A stretch of 64,000 nt of DNA from SHLQ01 sp964451305 (GTDB taxonomy: Bacteria > Actinomycetota > Acidimicrobiia > Acidimicrobiales > SHLQ01): positions 7,048 to 71,047 of the forward strand of contig CAYVHV010000016.1 in assembly GCA_964451305.1 (NCBI GenBank), written 5' to 3'. Shown one piece after another: positions 34,907 through 45,098 of the stretch (the first letter of the stretch is position 1; every line of letters begins with the position of its first letter). The notes under the pieces were generated by a model. That model ran no database searches. It was not told the origin of the DNA and saw only the letters and a list, made by a program, of their open reading frames with translations. A program made the translations under genes and the position numbers.

Positions 34907-36808
34907 TTAGTCGAGGAACCAATCGACCCAGTCGAGTATGAGCTGGCCCCATAGCACCCACGTGAGCGCCGCCGAGATGAGTGCGGAGACAAGCATCGCG
35001 CGTGTGATTCTCGGCGATCTGGTCAAACGGCGCACGCCCAGAGTTGCGAGGGCAAAGACCGGAGCGAACGTAAACACGTTGAGTAGCAGGAACCATGGCG
35101 ACAGGTCGTCGAGGCTATGGGGTGTTGGCTCAGGACGAAGGGTGTAGATCTCATAGAGGCTCAACCCTCCTCGACTTGCTCGATTGCCCACATCAGCTTC
35201 GAGTCCGATCAGCGATGCGACGAGGTGAACACCGATCGCTGCACTCGCGACGATCACGAACCATGCCCCCATCCGCCGCCCCGGAATCGTACGTGGTTCG
35301 ATGTCCTGCTTCGAGATCATCTTCGGGATCCATGTCGATGTCGCAATCAGGATCAACAGCGAGCTGATGAATAGCGCCGTATTTAACCCTGGAACTGCAA
35401 CCTCTCGCCGTACGCTCACCGTGATCGTCCGTCGAGGCTCATCACGCTCGACCGACCAGAGCTCATTGCCGAAACCCAGCCCTCGGTTCCGAACAGTGAC
35501 TTCTTCACCCCGGTGATCGAAGCCGAAGCGCTCGGGCAGGAGCTGTTCGTCGGTGATCTGATCGAGCGGCGTTTGGGTGTTGGGGATGATGAACGCGACC
35601 TCGACCAGATCGAGCTGTTCGAACAGTCCCCTGTCGATGTCGCGCTCGACTCGGAAGTCACGCTCGGATCGAATGTCCTGAGCGTCGGCAACATCGGGAG
35701 GAAGGGTCACGATGTGGGCTATGGATTGCGCTGCGACGTCCTTCTGTACGTACACGTAGGTGGGAAGCGCTGCTGCCAACATGACTAGCACGGTCACCGC
35801 GACCCGGACCGACCGAGATATCGGGGCGGCATCGGTGGACGAGGAGCGACCTACAACAGGCTCAAGGCCCGCCCCAGCCAAGACGTTCCTAGCCGAGGTC
35901 TTTGCCACCCACAGGAACACCGCAGCACTACCGAGAGCTGCGACCGTGGCCAGAACGGTGCTCAACGAAGTGATGACCCCGGGTGACCCGCCGAACACCA
36001 CATCCCCCTGAAAGAAGAGTCTCCACAACCCTCGTACAGGCCCATCCACCCCTTCGGTAGTCCTCCAGTCGAACCAGAAGAACACGATCCCTACAAACGC
36101 GCCCGCCACCCCAAACGTCACGAACAGAGCAAATACGCTGTTCAAAACTCGTCGCACGACCCCTTCCTCCGAACCGCCGTTGCTCAGGGCCAAACTCAGG
36201 CTGAGGGCGATGACGGTCGCAAAAAAGCTGAGCTCTACAACGCCGAGCACCGACAGCACATAGCTCGTGCCACTCAGCGCTGCGAGCGGGTCATAGGTGA
36301 AGAATAAGACTGCCCCCGCCGCAAGGCCCACCGCGACGGTCGCGGCCAAAGCCGCCGACGACGCGAGAACAATGCGGGCCACGCGCTGGCTGGCGATAGG
36401 GACCCGGAGATGCTTGGGCGCTCGCGACCACGCGTTCAGGGCGGCGAGAAACGGTAGTCCGGCCCCGAATAGCCATGCGATCCAGAACTGGATCTGCGGC
36501 CGCTCCCCTGCTGCATCGACGACATCTTGAGCGCTCGGCCAGATGCCAACCTCGGGAACTTCGACGACTGGTTCGGGAGTCTCAGCGGGGTCAGCGATCG
36601 TGTCGACGACGAGTCCGAATCGTGAGGTCAACACCCCGAGGCCGAGCACGACGATCAGCAGCACCACTCCGATTCGGTACGTGTTCGCCCGACGGCGTTG
36701 CCGTGTGGCGACCGCACTCGTGACTCGATCCCAGTCGGCCTCGACAGATGGCCCATCTTGGCCGACGTCGGTCATTGCTTCGCTGAGGAGTTCTTCGATG
36801 GCGTTCAT
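34907..36808 (-). CDS. large membrane protein coupled to ECF sigma factor, possible anti-sigma factor
   Basis: 633 aa; start overlaps the sigma-factor stop as ATGA. The first 43 residues are cytoplasmic and resemble the short N-terminus of anti-sigma factors (MNAIEELLSEAMTDVG, WDRVTSAVATRQRRR). A first helix (IGVVLLIVVLGLGVL) is followed by about ten more, with one soluble extracytoplasmic loop of about 150 residues in the middle (VQKDVAAQSIAHIVTLPPDVADAQD onward, shown only in part: AQSIAHIVTLPPDVADAQD). No enzyme motif was found. Location makes it a candidate membrane sensor for the sigma factor, though no zinc-binding ZAS motif (HxxxCxxC) is visible. Confidence 0.6.
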   Translation of the reverse strand: MNAIEELLSEAMTDVGQDGPSVEADWDRVTSAVATRQRRRANTYRIGVVLLIVVLGLGVLTSRFGLVVDTIADPAETPEPVVEVPEVGIWPSAQDVVDAAGERPQIQFWIAWLFGAGLPFLAALNAWSRAPKHLRVPIASQRVARIVLASSAALAATVAVGLAAGAVLFFTYDPLAALSGTSYVLSVLGVVELSFFATVIALSLSLALSNGGSEEGVVRRVLNSVFALFVTFGVAGAFVGIVFFWFDWRTTEGVDGPVRGLWRLFFQGDVVFGGSPGVITSLSTVLATVAALGSAAVFLWVAKTSARNVLAGAGLEPVVGRSSSTDAAPISRSVRVAVTVLVMLAAALPTYVYVQKDVAAQSIAHIVTLPPDVADAQDIRSERDFRVERDIDRGLFEQLDLVEVAFIIPNTQTPLDQITDEQLLPERFGFDHRGEEVTVRNRGLGFGNELWSVERDEPRRTITVSVRREVAVPGLNTALFISSLLILIATSTWIPKMISKQDIEPRTIPGRRMGAWFVIVASAAIGVHLVASLIGLEADVGNRASRGGLSLYEIYTLRPEPTPHSLDDLSPWFLLLNVFTFAPVFALATLGVRRLTRSPRITRAMLVSALISAALTWVLWGQLILDWVDWFLD

Positions 36809-37368
36809 GGTTCGGTCCTCTCGTCGAGCAGCGTCCCCAGGCGTTGGGTGGCTCGGTGTAGGTGGGTCTTGACTGACCCGGAGCTGATGCTCAACGTCGA
36901 GGCGATCTGGTCGACGGTGAGGTCTTCGTAGAAGCGCAACACCACGACCTGACGCTGGCGCATCGGCAACTCGCCAATGGCGCGGCGGATGTGTTCGTTT
37001 GGCCGTTCAGGATCTTCATGGATCTCTGCGACCGCCTTCGCATGCTTTCGTTCCAGCACCACACGTCGAACCTTTGATCGGCAGCCGTTCACGACCGTCG
37101 TGCGGACATAGGCCGACAGCGCTGTCGGGTCATCGAGGCGGGGCGGGCGTTCGACGATGCGGGCAAAGCTGTCGTGCACGATCTCTTCGGCGATCATTCG
37201 CGAGCCCACGATCCACTCGGCCAGGCCGACGAGACGGGCCAGATCGTTGCGGTAGATGGTCTCAATACCCGTGATGAGCTCGACCACGGGCGCGGAATCA
37301 AGGCTCGGGTTTTGCCCTACCGATTGTCCTGTCGCCGGTGCTTCCACACCACCTAGACGCCCATCCAT
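36805..37368 (-). CDS. ECF RNA polymerase sigma factor, SigE-like
   Basis: 187 aa from ATG 37368; an open frame runs on to 37533 but lacks family similarity. Region 2 (IYRNDLARLVGLAEWIVGS, AEEIVHDSFARIVERPPRL) and region 4 (AIGELPMRQRQVVVLRFYED, LTVDQIASTLSISSGSVKTHL) are clear. The pattern is that of the actinobacterial SigE-family group with short region 4. The next gene overlaps by 4 nt and is probably its regulator. No conserved promoter for autoregulation was recognised in the 82 bp upstream. Confidence 0.88.
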   Translation of the reverse strand: MDGRLGGVEAPATGQSVGQNPSLDSAPVVELITGIETIYRNDLARLVGLAEWIVGSRMIAEEIVHDSFARIVERPPRLDDPTALSAYVRTTVVNGCRSKVRRVVLERKHAKAVAEIHEDPERPNEHIRRAIGELPMRQRQVVVLRFYEDLTVDQIASTLSISSGSVKTHLHRATQRLGTLLDERTEP

Positions 37369-37450
37369 GTAACAACGTTGACATAGATCAGAGAATTTGC
37401 TGAAAGGGCCGCATGCCCGCTGAGCTCGGGAATCGAGACCGGTGGCCTCG

Positions 37451-37936
37451 CTAGAGCGGCCACCAACCGGGCTGAGCGCTCTCCCACCAGTCTTCGCCGC
37501 CGAAGCCGAACCACCAGATCGAACCAAGGGCACCAGCGAGCAAGAACAGTCCCGTAATCACGACGGTTCGCTTCGGAATTGCGCCCTCTTCATCGATTCC
37601 AGGAGCCTTGCGTCGAATAAACCGAACCATTTTGTTCGCGAATGCGAAGTCCTTCGACCAGACCGTAAAGCCAGCGAGGATGGCAACCACGCCGGGGCCG
37701 GGGATAACGAGCATGATGATGCCAGCGACGATCAAGACGAAGCCAAGGCAGATTCGCCCGAGGCGAAGCATGGCGCGATGCCATGCTTTGTCGGGGTCTG
37801 AGTCGTCGTGGTCTACCTCAAACTCGGCGAGGATCGCCGCGTCTTTGAAATCTTTGTCGCCATCGCCATCGACGTCCCTGAGCTCGTACGGGTCGTCACT
37901 CGTAGTCGGAGCATCCTGAGGGCCGCTGGTATCCAC
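37451..37936 (-). CDS. PGPGW-motif membrane protein with EF-hand-like N-terminus
   Basis: 161 aa from GTG 37936. Residues 22-32 read DVDGDGDKDFKD, an EF-hand/dockerin-like calcium loop pattern. The membrane part has a helix pair around VIPGPGVVAILAGFTVWSKD (the PGPGW-family signature region, Trp shifted), then a basic loop (RFIRRKAP) and a last helix (VVITGLFLLAGALGSIWWF). PGPGW proteins are small membrane proteins of unknown role. A TAGTAT box 6 nt before the GTG supports the start. Confidence 0.7.
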   Translation of the reverse strand: MDTSGPQDAPTTSDDPYELRDVDGDGDKDFKDAAILAEFEVDHDDSDPDKAWHRAMLRLGRICLGFVLIVAGIIMLVIPGPGVVAILAGFTVWSKDFAFANKMVRFIRRKAPGIDEEGAIPKRTVVITGLFLLAGALGSIWWFGFGGEDWWESAQPGWWPL

Positions 37937-37942
37937 ACTCCC

Positions 37943-37948
37943 ATACTA
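37943..37948 (-). promoter_or_regulatory. leaderless -10 box of PGPGW gene
   Basis: TAGTAT on the minus strand, 6 nt before the GTG at 37936. Confidence 0.5.
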
Positions 37949-37973
37949 CCGAGATGCTGAATCCTCGGTGTGG

Positions 37974-40556
37974 TCAGGCGACCTTGCGGCCACTGACCCG
38001 CTCGGCCCATTCGGCCAACGTTGGCCGCGACGTAGACACAACTTCGAGCGCTGCCCAGGCTTGTGACGCTGGGTCGTCGTCCTCGCGAACCTCTGGCGCT
38101 GGCTGGATGATCGTGCGCAGACGCGTCAGCAGCTCGAGGACTTCGTAGCCCAACATGGGTTCACCGAGCAGGAAACCTTGAATCAGGTCACAGCCATTAG
38201 CGACGAGCCAGCGGAACTGTGTTTCGTTTTCGACACCTTCGGCGATCGTTTCGAGCCCCATCGATTTCGCAAGCCACAGCGCTGCTTCAGTGACCGGCTC
38301 GCCGCCCTCTTCGTCGATGCGGTCGATGAAACTCTTGTCGATCTTGAGAACATCGACCGGCAAGTCGTGAAGGACAGCGAGCGAGGACTGACCAGTGCCG
38401 AAGTCATCGAGAGCGATGTTGATACCGTGCGACCGCAATGTGTCGAGGGTGGATGCAACAAGTTCATGGTCATCGGCAACCGCTGTCTCGGTTACTTCGA
38501 GGACGATCTCGTCGCCGCTCAACCCGTGACGTTTGGCTGCCTTGAGGATGTAGTCACCAAGGCCAATTCCCTGAAACTGCTTTCGAGACACATTGAGCCC
38601 GAGGCGGAACTCGCCATCGATCAACCCGCTGCTCTTCCACGAGGCGAGTTCTCCAAAGGCCTCGTCGATAACCCACTCGCCGACTTCCTGGATGAGTTCG
38701 GTCTGTTCGAGATAGGGCAAGAACCCTGCGGGTGTTTGGATGGTGCCGTCTTCCTGCGTGAGTCGAAGCAGGGCCTCAACACCCGAAATCTGGCGAGTCT
38801 TGGTATCGAACACCGGTTGATACATGAGGAAGAACGAGTTCTTTTGCACTGCTCGTCGCACAACGAGCTGTCGATCCAGTTCCTCATCGGCGGCGAGACG
38901 GAGACCATGCTCGAACACTTCGTGTCGAGCCTTACCGTTCGCCTTTGCCGAGTACAGAGCAATATCTGCGTCTCGGAAGGCCTGGTGGGCGTCGGTGTAC
39001 TGATCGGTCAGGTGGACCACGCCGATGCTCGCGGTGGTGAAGAGGTCGAGCCCGGAAACGTTGAGTTCCTCTCGGACGGTCGCAGTCATGCGATCTGCGA
39101 TTCGTTCGGTTTCCTGTTCGTCCTTATTCGTTAGGAGAACGGCAAACTCATCACCGCCGAGACGTCCAAGAACACCATCTTCGGTAACGTCCGCAAGACG
39201 TTCGGCAATCTGGCAGAGCACCGCATCACCGGCCTGGTGGCCAAGCGAGTCGTTGATCACCTTGAAGTAGTCGAGGTCGAGTGCAAGTAGCGTTGCCGGG
39301 GTTGCCGAATTGATGGCGTCGTCGACCTTTTCAACGAGCACGCGGCGGTTGACAAGACCGGTCAATGGATCGTGTCGAGCTAGGTACTCAAGTTCGGCTT
39401 CTCGTTCGCGGTCGTCAGTGACGTCGGCGGCCGAACCGATGAGGCGAACCACCCGGCCATCTTCTTTCAACGCTGTGCCGACGATCTCGATCCACACGTT
39501 TTGGCGATCACCAACATCGACACAGATCAACTCTTCAATCGACTCGGCTGTGCCGTGAAAGAGACTCCTAAAGGCATCTCGAAGGCGCTCAACATTCTCA
39601 CCACTCAAGCCATCGAAAATTTCTGTCGCTGGCACGGGTTCAGCCGTTATTGGCACTCCGACCAACTCACACATTCGCTTCGAGAGTTCGAAGGTCTCTG
39701 ATTCGATCGAATAGTCCCAAATGCCATCTCGAGACGCCTGAGCTGCGAGGGCGTAGCGCTGTTCGCTTCGGGCGAGCGCCTCGACGACTCGTGCAGATTG
39801 GGTGACGTCGTGGGAGAAGCCCATCGTCCCGACGATCTGGCCTTGTCGATTACGGATGGGATAGCGAGATGCGTGAACGACCTTGCTCGACCCGTCCGGG
39901 TAGTGCTCGACCTCGGTCATGCCAACGATCGGCAACCCTGACTCGATGACGTCCTCGTCACCGCGCCCCAGCGGGCTGTCATCCTTGTGGCCAAAGATCA
40001 TCTCATCGGTCTTGCCAATCACGTCCCGAGGGTGGGAATAGCCCAGGCCTCGGACATGGCTGATGTTCGCACGGATGAATGCTGCCTCATGGTCCTTGAA
40101 ATAGACCGACACGGGTAGGCGCTCGAAAAGCTCGCGGTACAGCGACGACTCGTCTACATCAGGACCGTACATCGACAGCTCTCCGTCGCAGAAGAGCCCG
40201 CTTACTCCGAGCGGATATTGGCCGCTTAGCTGAGCCACACCCAGCAGCACGTACGGAGAGTCGCCCATCGCGAGACGAAGGCGGATTCGAGCTATACCAC
40301 CGTTGGTCTGCACGTGTTCGAGACATTCGCGGAATTCGGCGCGATCTTCCTGAATAACGATGTCGAGAAGGGTGCGACCTTTGACGTCGAGTCCCAGAGG
40401 AACGATCGACACCTCTTGGATGAGCAGTGCGTCGTCGGCCTGAATGTCGAGGTCCATTGCGGACAGCGAGGACTCGCCACTGGTGAAGGAGAAGCCTAAA
40501 TCCGGGCGCGCTGACGACGCGTCCGGTTCAACCTCCTCGAGTCCTCGCTCATCCAT
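37974..40556 (-). CDS. PAS-PAS-GGDEF-EAL cyclic-di-GMP signalling protein
   Basis: 860 aa, no membrane segment. Two PAS domains (LFERLPVSVYFKDHEAAFI; LAAQASRDGIWDYSIESET with a PAC-like end) precede a GGDEF domain (ALDLDYFKVINDSLGHQAGD, VLGRLGGDEFAVLL) and an EAL domain (GVEALLRL, LGLNVSRKQFQGIGL, LDDFGTGQSSLAVLHDLPVD, LKIDKSFI, ETIAEGVEN). All main catalytic residues seem present, so both synthesis and hydrolysis of c-di-GMP are possible; the RxxD inhibitory site is not at its usual place. The first 130 residues may hold a further degenerate sensor domain. Confidence 0.92.
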   Translation of the reverse strand: MDERGLEEVEPDASSARPDLGFSFTSGESSLSAMDLDIQADDALLIQEVSIVPLGLDVKGRTLLDIVIQEDRAEFRECLEHVQTNGGIARIRLRLAMGDSPYVLLGVAQLSGQYPLGVSGLFCDGELSMYGPDVDESSLYRELFERLPVSVYFKDHEAAFIRANISHVRGLGYSHPRDVIGKTDEMIFGHKDDSPLGRGDEDVIESGLPIVGMTEVEHYPDGSSKVVHASRYPIRNRQGQIVGTMGFSHDVTQSARVVEALARSEQRYALAAQASRDGIWDYSIESETFELSKRMCELVGVPITAEPVPATEIFDGLSGENVERLRDAFRSLFHGTAESIEELICVDVGDRQNVWIEIVGTALKEDGRVVRLIGSAADVTDDREREAELEYLARHDPLTGLVNRRVLVEKVDDAINSATPATLLALDLDYFKVINDSLGHQAGDAVLCQIAERLADVTEDGVLGRLGGDEFAVLLTNKDEQETERIADRMTATVREELNVSGLDLFTTASIGVVHLTDQYTDAHQAFRDADIALYSAKANGKARHEVFEHGLRLAADEELDRQLVVRRAVQKNSFFLMYQPVFDTKTRQISGVEALLRLTQEDGTIQTPAGFLPYLEQTELIQEVGEWVIDEAFGELASWKSSGLIDGEFRLGLNVSRKQFQGIGLGDYILKAAKRHGLSGDEIVLEVTETAVADDHELVASTLDTLRSHGINIALDDFGTGQSSLAVLHDLPVDVLKIDKSFIDRIDEEGGEPVTEAALWLAKSMGLETIAEGVENETQFRWLVANGCDLIQGFLLGEPMLGYEVLELLTRLRTIIQPAPEVREDDDPASQAWAALEVVSTSRPTLAEWAERVSGRKVA

Positions 40557-40626
40557 TCCTTTTTAAGTCGGCTCAAACCGCCGTGGAGTTAAGCTCGGCG
40601 ACCGTCACGCGCGTGAATTTTGGGTC

Positions 40627-43600
40627 CTACGGGCAGAGGTCCTCGGTGGAAGCAACACGGTCGGTCGCGTCCCGAGGCAATCCATCGACGTATGTGACGA
40701 CTTGGGTCTGGATCGAACGCACTCTCGTCCCCGGAGTCACAATTCCTGTGAGGTTCGCAGGATCGCACGCGTTTACCTCGACCACGACGCCCTCGCGAGG
40801 CTCTCTGCGAACACGGTCGAGGTGTTCGGCCGCCTCGGTCGTTGCGTATTGTTCACCACTGAATCCGCTGACGAATCGTCCGCCAAGGATGAGCCCGCGC
40901 GCTTCGAGTCGTCGCAGCGCCCAGAGAACCTCTCGCCATGGAATGACGAGTTGTTCTCTCGCGACGAGCGCGTGGAAGACCACACCCCAGCGAGCGAGCA
41001 GTTGTTCGGCGATCGCTTCGGCCAACTCATCGGCATCCACGTCGCTCTCATCGACCAGCAGTGTCCAACGCCCTTCCCCTCCGTGACGCTGCGCCGTCCC
41101 TCTGCGAAGGCCTCGCCGAGACCGAATCGGGTTCTGATTCCGTTGCCGGGCGTCGAATAGCGACCGGACGGCATGGAAGCTGTCGGCATGAATTTTCCCC
41201 CTCCACACCAGCTCCCAAAGTCCCTGTTCGACATCGGCCACGGCCAAGCCTGTCCGAGCGAGCAGTTCATGGTGGAAACATGCACCGCTCGTCGAAAGCA
41301 CCTCGAATACCTGAGCCGCAGGTGTCGAATCCGCAAGTTCTGATTCGCCCTCGACCCGAGAGGAAAGCCGCAACCATCCCATATCACTACGCAGAGCCAG
41401 CGTGATTGGCGTGGCGCGGGTCGTCGTTGGTTTCGATGTCTCCTTGGCATTGACGAACCGGCCCCACGTGATGTCGCCAGCGAGGCTGCGTTGGTCGAGA
41501 AGTTCCGGTCGAAAATCGGTCAGGCGGTTCGATAACAACGCCGGCTCCCAAGCCCCTGCGGCGCTATGCCATCCCTGGAGTTGTGCCACGACACTGGTGA
41601 GGCCATCGACTCCAGATCGCTGTGAGCCTGAGGCCAAGCCCTGCCATTCGAACAGGAACGACATGAAGTCTTGCGCAGTCGCAGCTTCGACCCGTGCGCG
41701 CCGGCCCTTCTGTGAATACCGATGCATGCGAGCGAGAAGACGCCGAGACGACCACCACTCCCCCGGCGACTTCTCGCCGGTTACCGTCGGCTTTTCCACG
41801 CGGATCGAAAACCCTTCGTTCTCCAAGCCAATCAACGTGAATTCGATAGATGATCGGTCCACACCGAGTTGGCGACCAAGGTCGGTCGCTGTTGTCATAG
41901 CAACAAGATCGAGCCGGCCTCGAACCGCTGCCGACAGCGCGGTCTCACGGTCTTGTGGGGTTGTCTCGATCGCTGGCCACAAATCCGGCCGCAATGCCGC
42001 TGGTCCGGTCAACTCGGTTCCAACCGCCCACATCTCTGACGTTCCATGGCCAACAACCGCTCGACCAGCGGCACAAAGCTCATCAAACCACGGGCGCCAC
42101 GCATCGACCGCGGGAGTCACGACAAGCGACTCGACCAGCTCGTACAACTCGTCGGCGTCGCGGGGTTCCGGGATGACTTGGTCGGCTACTAGAGCAACCG
42201 ATTCATACGTGATCGCACCGATCTCGGAAAGGTCGACGGGAAGACCTCGACGCAATGGCACGGCGCGGCTTCGACGGTCGATCCCCTCGGCATCGTCGAG
42301 GAACGTAAATGCTTTGCCGACCAAGAGTTCGTGACACAGCGGCGACGGTTCGGTCGAATCGACCGTGATGACCTCGATCGAACCTTGTTCGAGCCGTTCG
42401 ACCAATAACCGGAGTCCGTCGAGGTCCATGGCCTCACGCAACGTGTCGTCCATGGTTTGGCGCACGATGACATGATCGGGAAGTTCGACCGGCCCCGACA
42501 CATTTTCTTGGCACGCCGCTGCCAATGGAAATAGCGCAGCCATCACATCGTCGGCTTCCATCCGTTGAATCGGCGGCGGGTTCTTGCGACCACCCTTCCA
42601 TCGCAACACCAGCAACGAGCGGTTGAGATTCCAGCGCCATCGACTGAGGAACATTGGCGACGGTGGAACGAGCACGGCGTTCGTGAGCGTTGCCTCGACC
42701 GACGCCGACTTCAAGAATCCGGCGACGTCGGCGAGCGGGAAACTGTGCTGTGGGCCAAGGGACAGACACACCGCGTCGTCCGATGCGGCTGCTTGGAGCT
42801 CGAAATCGAAGTTCTTGCAGAACTTCTTTCGTAGCGCAAGCCCAAACGCCCGGTTGAGGCGTGCGCCGTTGGGCGAGTGGACGATCAGTTGCATCCCGCC
42901 TGTTTCATCGAAGAACCGTTCGATCACCAGGCGATCTCGAGTCGGCAACGTCCCGAGGATCGCGAGCGATGCTGCGAGATAGCGCACGACTTGTTGCGCT
43001 GGCTCGCTGTCGATCCCAGCAGCGCCCATCAACCACGTTTGAGCACCATCTGCGTCGCCGCGGCGAAGGCGCTCCTCGACCTCTCGCCGAATACAGCAGA
43101 CCTCTTCGCTCAGCTCGACCGTTCGTCCCGGAGCTTCCCCGAACCACACCGGAATCGTCGGCGGGAGTCCTTCAGCATCGACCACCCGAACGACTCCCGG
43201 CTCGATGCGCCGGATACGCCAACTATGTGTTCCCAACGTAAAGATATCGCCAGGCATCGACTCGGTGGCCCAGTCCTCATTGACCGACCCAATGAAGGTG
43301 TCATCGGGGTCGAGGAGAACCCGGTAATCGCCGAGCTCAGGGATTGCACCACCGCTCGTAAGCGCTGCCATTCGCGCACCTCGACGCCCACGAACTTCCT
43401 GGTTCACCTCGTCGTGATGTAGCCAATGCGACCGCACACCCCGACCGGTCTGGACCCCACGAGCCGCCACCTCAAGGCATTGGTCGAAATCTTGTCGACC
43501 AAGGTCGCGATAGGGCCCCGAGCGAGTCACGAGATCGAACAAGTCGTCGACATCCCATTCTTCAGCGGAGACCTCCGCCACCAATTGCTGGATGAGAATG

Positions 43601-44946
43601 TCGAGTGGAGCGACGGGGGGAAGTAGCGCGTCGAGACGCCCACCATGCACTGCTGACAGAAGGGCACAACACTCCACCAGGTCATCACGGGTCTGGGGAT
43701 AGAGCCGGCCTTTCGGAATGCCGTAGCGATTGTGGTTCGCTCGACCGACCCGTTGAAGAAACGTGGCGATATTTCGCGGCGAACCTAACTGACACACGAG
43801 GTCGACCGGGCCAACATCGATCCCGAGCTCGAGTGAGGCTGTTGCCACCAACGCTTTGAGATCGCCAGCACGAAGCCGCTGCTCGACCATCAACCGACGG
43901 TCCTTCGAGAGGCTTCCGTGATGGGCCACCACGTTGGCCTCCGCATCCTGGTCTGCCTCGGCCAACCGCTCACCCAATTCGTGACTTATACGTTCGGCCA
44001 TACGCCTCGTGTTGACGAAAACGATCGTCGTCGTATGCGCAAGAACCAGCTCAGCGATCGAATCGAGAATCTCCCCCATCTGCTCGGCCGGAGCGATCGC
44101 CTCCATCTCCGACGGAGGGATGACCAGGTCGAGATCGAGCTCTCTCACATGACCGTTGTCGACAATGACACAATCGGCAGCTCCATCGGCACCGACGCGA
44201 GCGCCCACGAGCAGATCGGCCACGGTCGAAATCGGCTTCTGGGTTGCAGATAGCCCAACACGAACCGGACGCACCCCAGCCGCAGAGCACAGATGCTCTA
44301 ATCGCTCGAGGGTGAGCGCAAGATGAGACCCGCGCTTATCTCTCGCCAACGAATGAATCTCATCGATGATGACCGTGTCCACCGTGCTCAGCGCGGCGCG
44401 AGCCTTCGATGACGTACACATCAAATAGAGCGACTCGGGTGTCGTGACGATGAACGCCGGAGGCTTCTTCACCATTGCCGCCCGGGCGCTCGTTGGAGTA
44501 TCCCCGGAGCGGACCCCGACTCGAATCGTCGGCGCAGACGAATCCATTGCCTTTGCGATCGCCGCGATCTCGAGCAAAGGCCGCTCGAGATTCTCCGCGA
44601 TGTCATGAGTCAACGCCTTCAGAGGCGAAACGTAGACGACGCGAGCCACACCATCGGTCGCTTCGCCACGGTCATGGGCCTTATAGAGCCTGTCGATCGC
44701 CACCAGAAACGCCGACAACGTCTTGCCCGACCCCGTCGGCGCTGCCACGAGCGTGTCCCGCCGCTCTGCAATGTGCGGCCACGCGCCGGCCTGAGGAGGA
44801 GTGGGGCCATCGGGAAACCGCTCACCGAACCACGCCCGAACCGCTGGATGAAACGAACCCATCTCCGGATGATCGAACAGGCTCGGACGATCGAGCACCT
44901 CCGAAACGGTATTCGCATTGGGCAGATCGGTCTCAATGATGGCCAC
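40627..44946 (-). CDS. lhr: Lhr family ATP-dependent helicase
   Basis: 1439 aa from GTG 44946, long like mycobacterial Lhr (about 1500). Superfamily 2 motifs: VAAPTGSGKTLSAFLVAID (Walker A), TVIIDEIHSLARDKRGSHL (DEIH), VGLSATQKPIS, TIVFVNTRRMAERISHEL, VAHHGSLSKDRR, ATASLELGIDVGPVDLV and FLQRVGRANHNRYG. The winged-helix and large C-terminal domains continue to the end. Lhr unwinds RNA:DNA hybrids with 3'-5' polarity and acts in DNA repair. A TAGGTT box 6 nt before the start suggests a leaderless mRNA. Confidence 0.95.
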   Translation of the reverse strand: MAIIETDLPNANTVSEVLDRPSLFDHPEMGSFHPAVRAWFGERFPDGPTPPQAGAWPHIAERRDTLVAAPTGSGKTLSAFLVAIDRLYKAHDRGEATDGVARVVYVSPLKALTHDIAENLERPLLEIAAIAKAMDSSAPTIRVGVRSGDTPTSARAAMVKKPPAFIVTTPESLYLMCTSSKARAALSTVDTVIIDEIHSLARDKRGSHLALTLERLEHLCSAAGVRPVRVGLSATQKPISTVADLLVGARVGADGAADCVIVDNGHVRELDLDLVIPPSEMEAIAPAEQMGEILDSIAELVLAHTTTIVFVNTRRMAERISHELGERLAEADQDAEANVVAHHGSLSKDRRLMVEQRLRAGDLKALVATASLELGIDVGPVDLVCQLGSPRNIATFLQRVGRANHNRYGIPKGRLYPQTRDDLVECCALLSAVHGGRLDALLPPVAPLDILIQQLVAEVSAEEWDVDDLFDLVTRSGPYRDLGRQDFDQCLEVAARGVQTGRGVRSHWLHHDEVNQEVRGRRGARMAALTSGGAIPELGDYRVLLDPDDTFIGSVNEDWATESMPGDIFTLGTHSWRIRRIEPGVVRVVDAEGLPPTIPVWFGEAPGRTVELSEEVCCIRREVEERLRRGDADGAQTWLMGAAGIDSEPAQQVVRYLAASLAILGTLPTRDRLVIERFFDETGGMQLIVHSPNGARLNRAFGLALRKKFCKNFDFELQAAASDDAVCLSLGPQHSFPLADVAGFLKSASVEATLTNAVLVPPSPMFLSRWRWNLNRSLLVLRWKGGRKNPPPIQRMEADDVMAALFPLAAACQENVSGPVELPDHVIVRQTMDDTLREAMDLDGLRLLVERLEQGSIEVITVDSTEPSPLCHELLVGKAFTFLDDAEGIDRRSRAVPLRRGLPVDLSEIGAITYESVALVADQVIPEPRDADELYELVESLVVTPAVDAWRPWFDELCAAGRAVVGHGTSEMWAVGTELTGPAALRPDLWPAIETTPQDRETALSAAVRGRLDLVAMTTATDLGRQLGVDRSSIEFTLIGLENEGFSIRVEKPTVTGEKSPGEWWSSRRLLARMHRYSQKGRRARVEAATAQDFMSFLFEWQGLASGSQRSGVDGLTSVVAQLQGWHSAAGAWEPALLSNRLTDFRPELLDQRSLAGDITWGRFVNAKETSKPTTTRATPITLALRSDMGWLRLSSRVEGESELADSTPAAQVFEVLSTSGACFHHELLARTGLAVADVEQGLWELVWRGKIHADSFHAVRSLFDARQRNQNPIRSRRGLRRGTAQRHGGEGRWTLLVDESDVDADELAEAIAEQLLARWGVVFHALVAREQLVIPWREVLWALRRLEARGLILGGRFVSGFSGEQYATTEAAEHLDRVRREPREGVVVEVNACDPANLTGIVTPGTRVRSIQTQVVTYVDGLPRDATDRVASTEDLCP

Positions 44947-44952
44947 GTCCGC

Positions 44953-44958
44953 AACCTA
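44953..44958 (-). promoter_or_regulatory. leaderless -10 box of lhr
   Basis: TAGGTT on the minus strand, 6 nt before the GTG at 44946. Confidence 0.5.
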
Positions 44959-45098
44959 ACGACGGGGTGTGACAACCAATGTCGGATCAGGGCCGAAGTC
45001 GGTTGAACTCGGACGTTTTTGACAAGCTCACAGGCCTCCAGCTCGAGCCTGCCGGCGCCCTTTGGCGCTCACCCAAGAGCCGGTCCACACTGGTGGCT

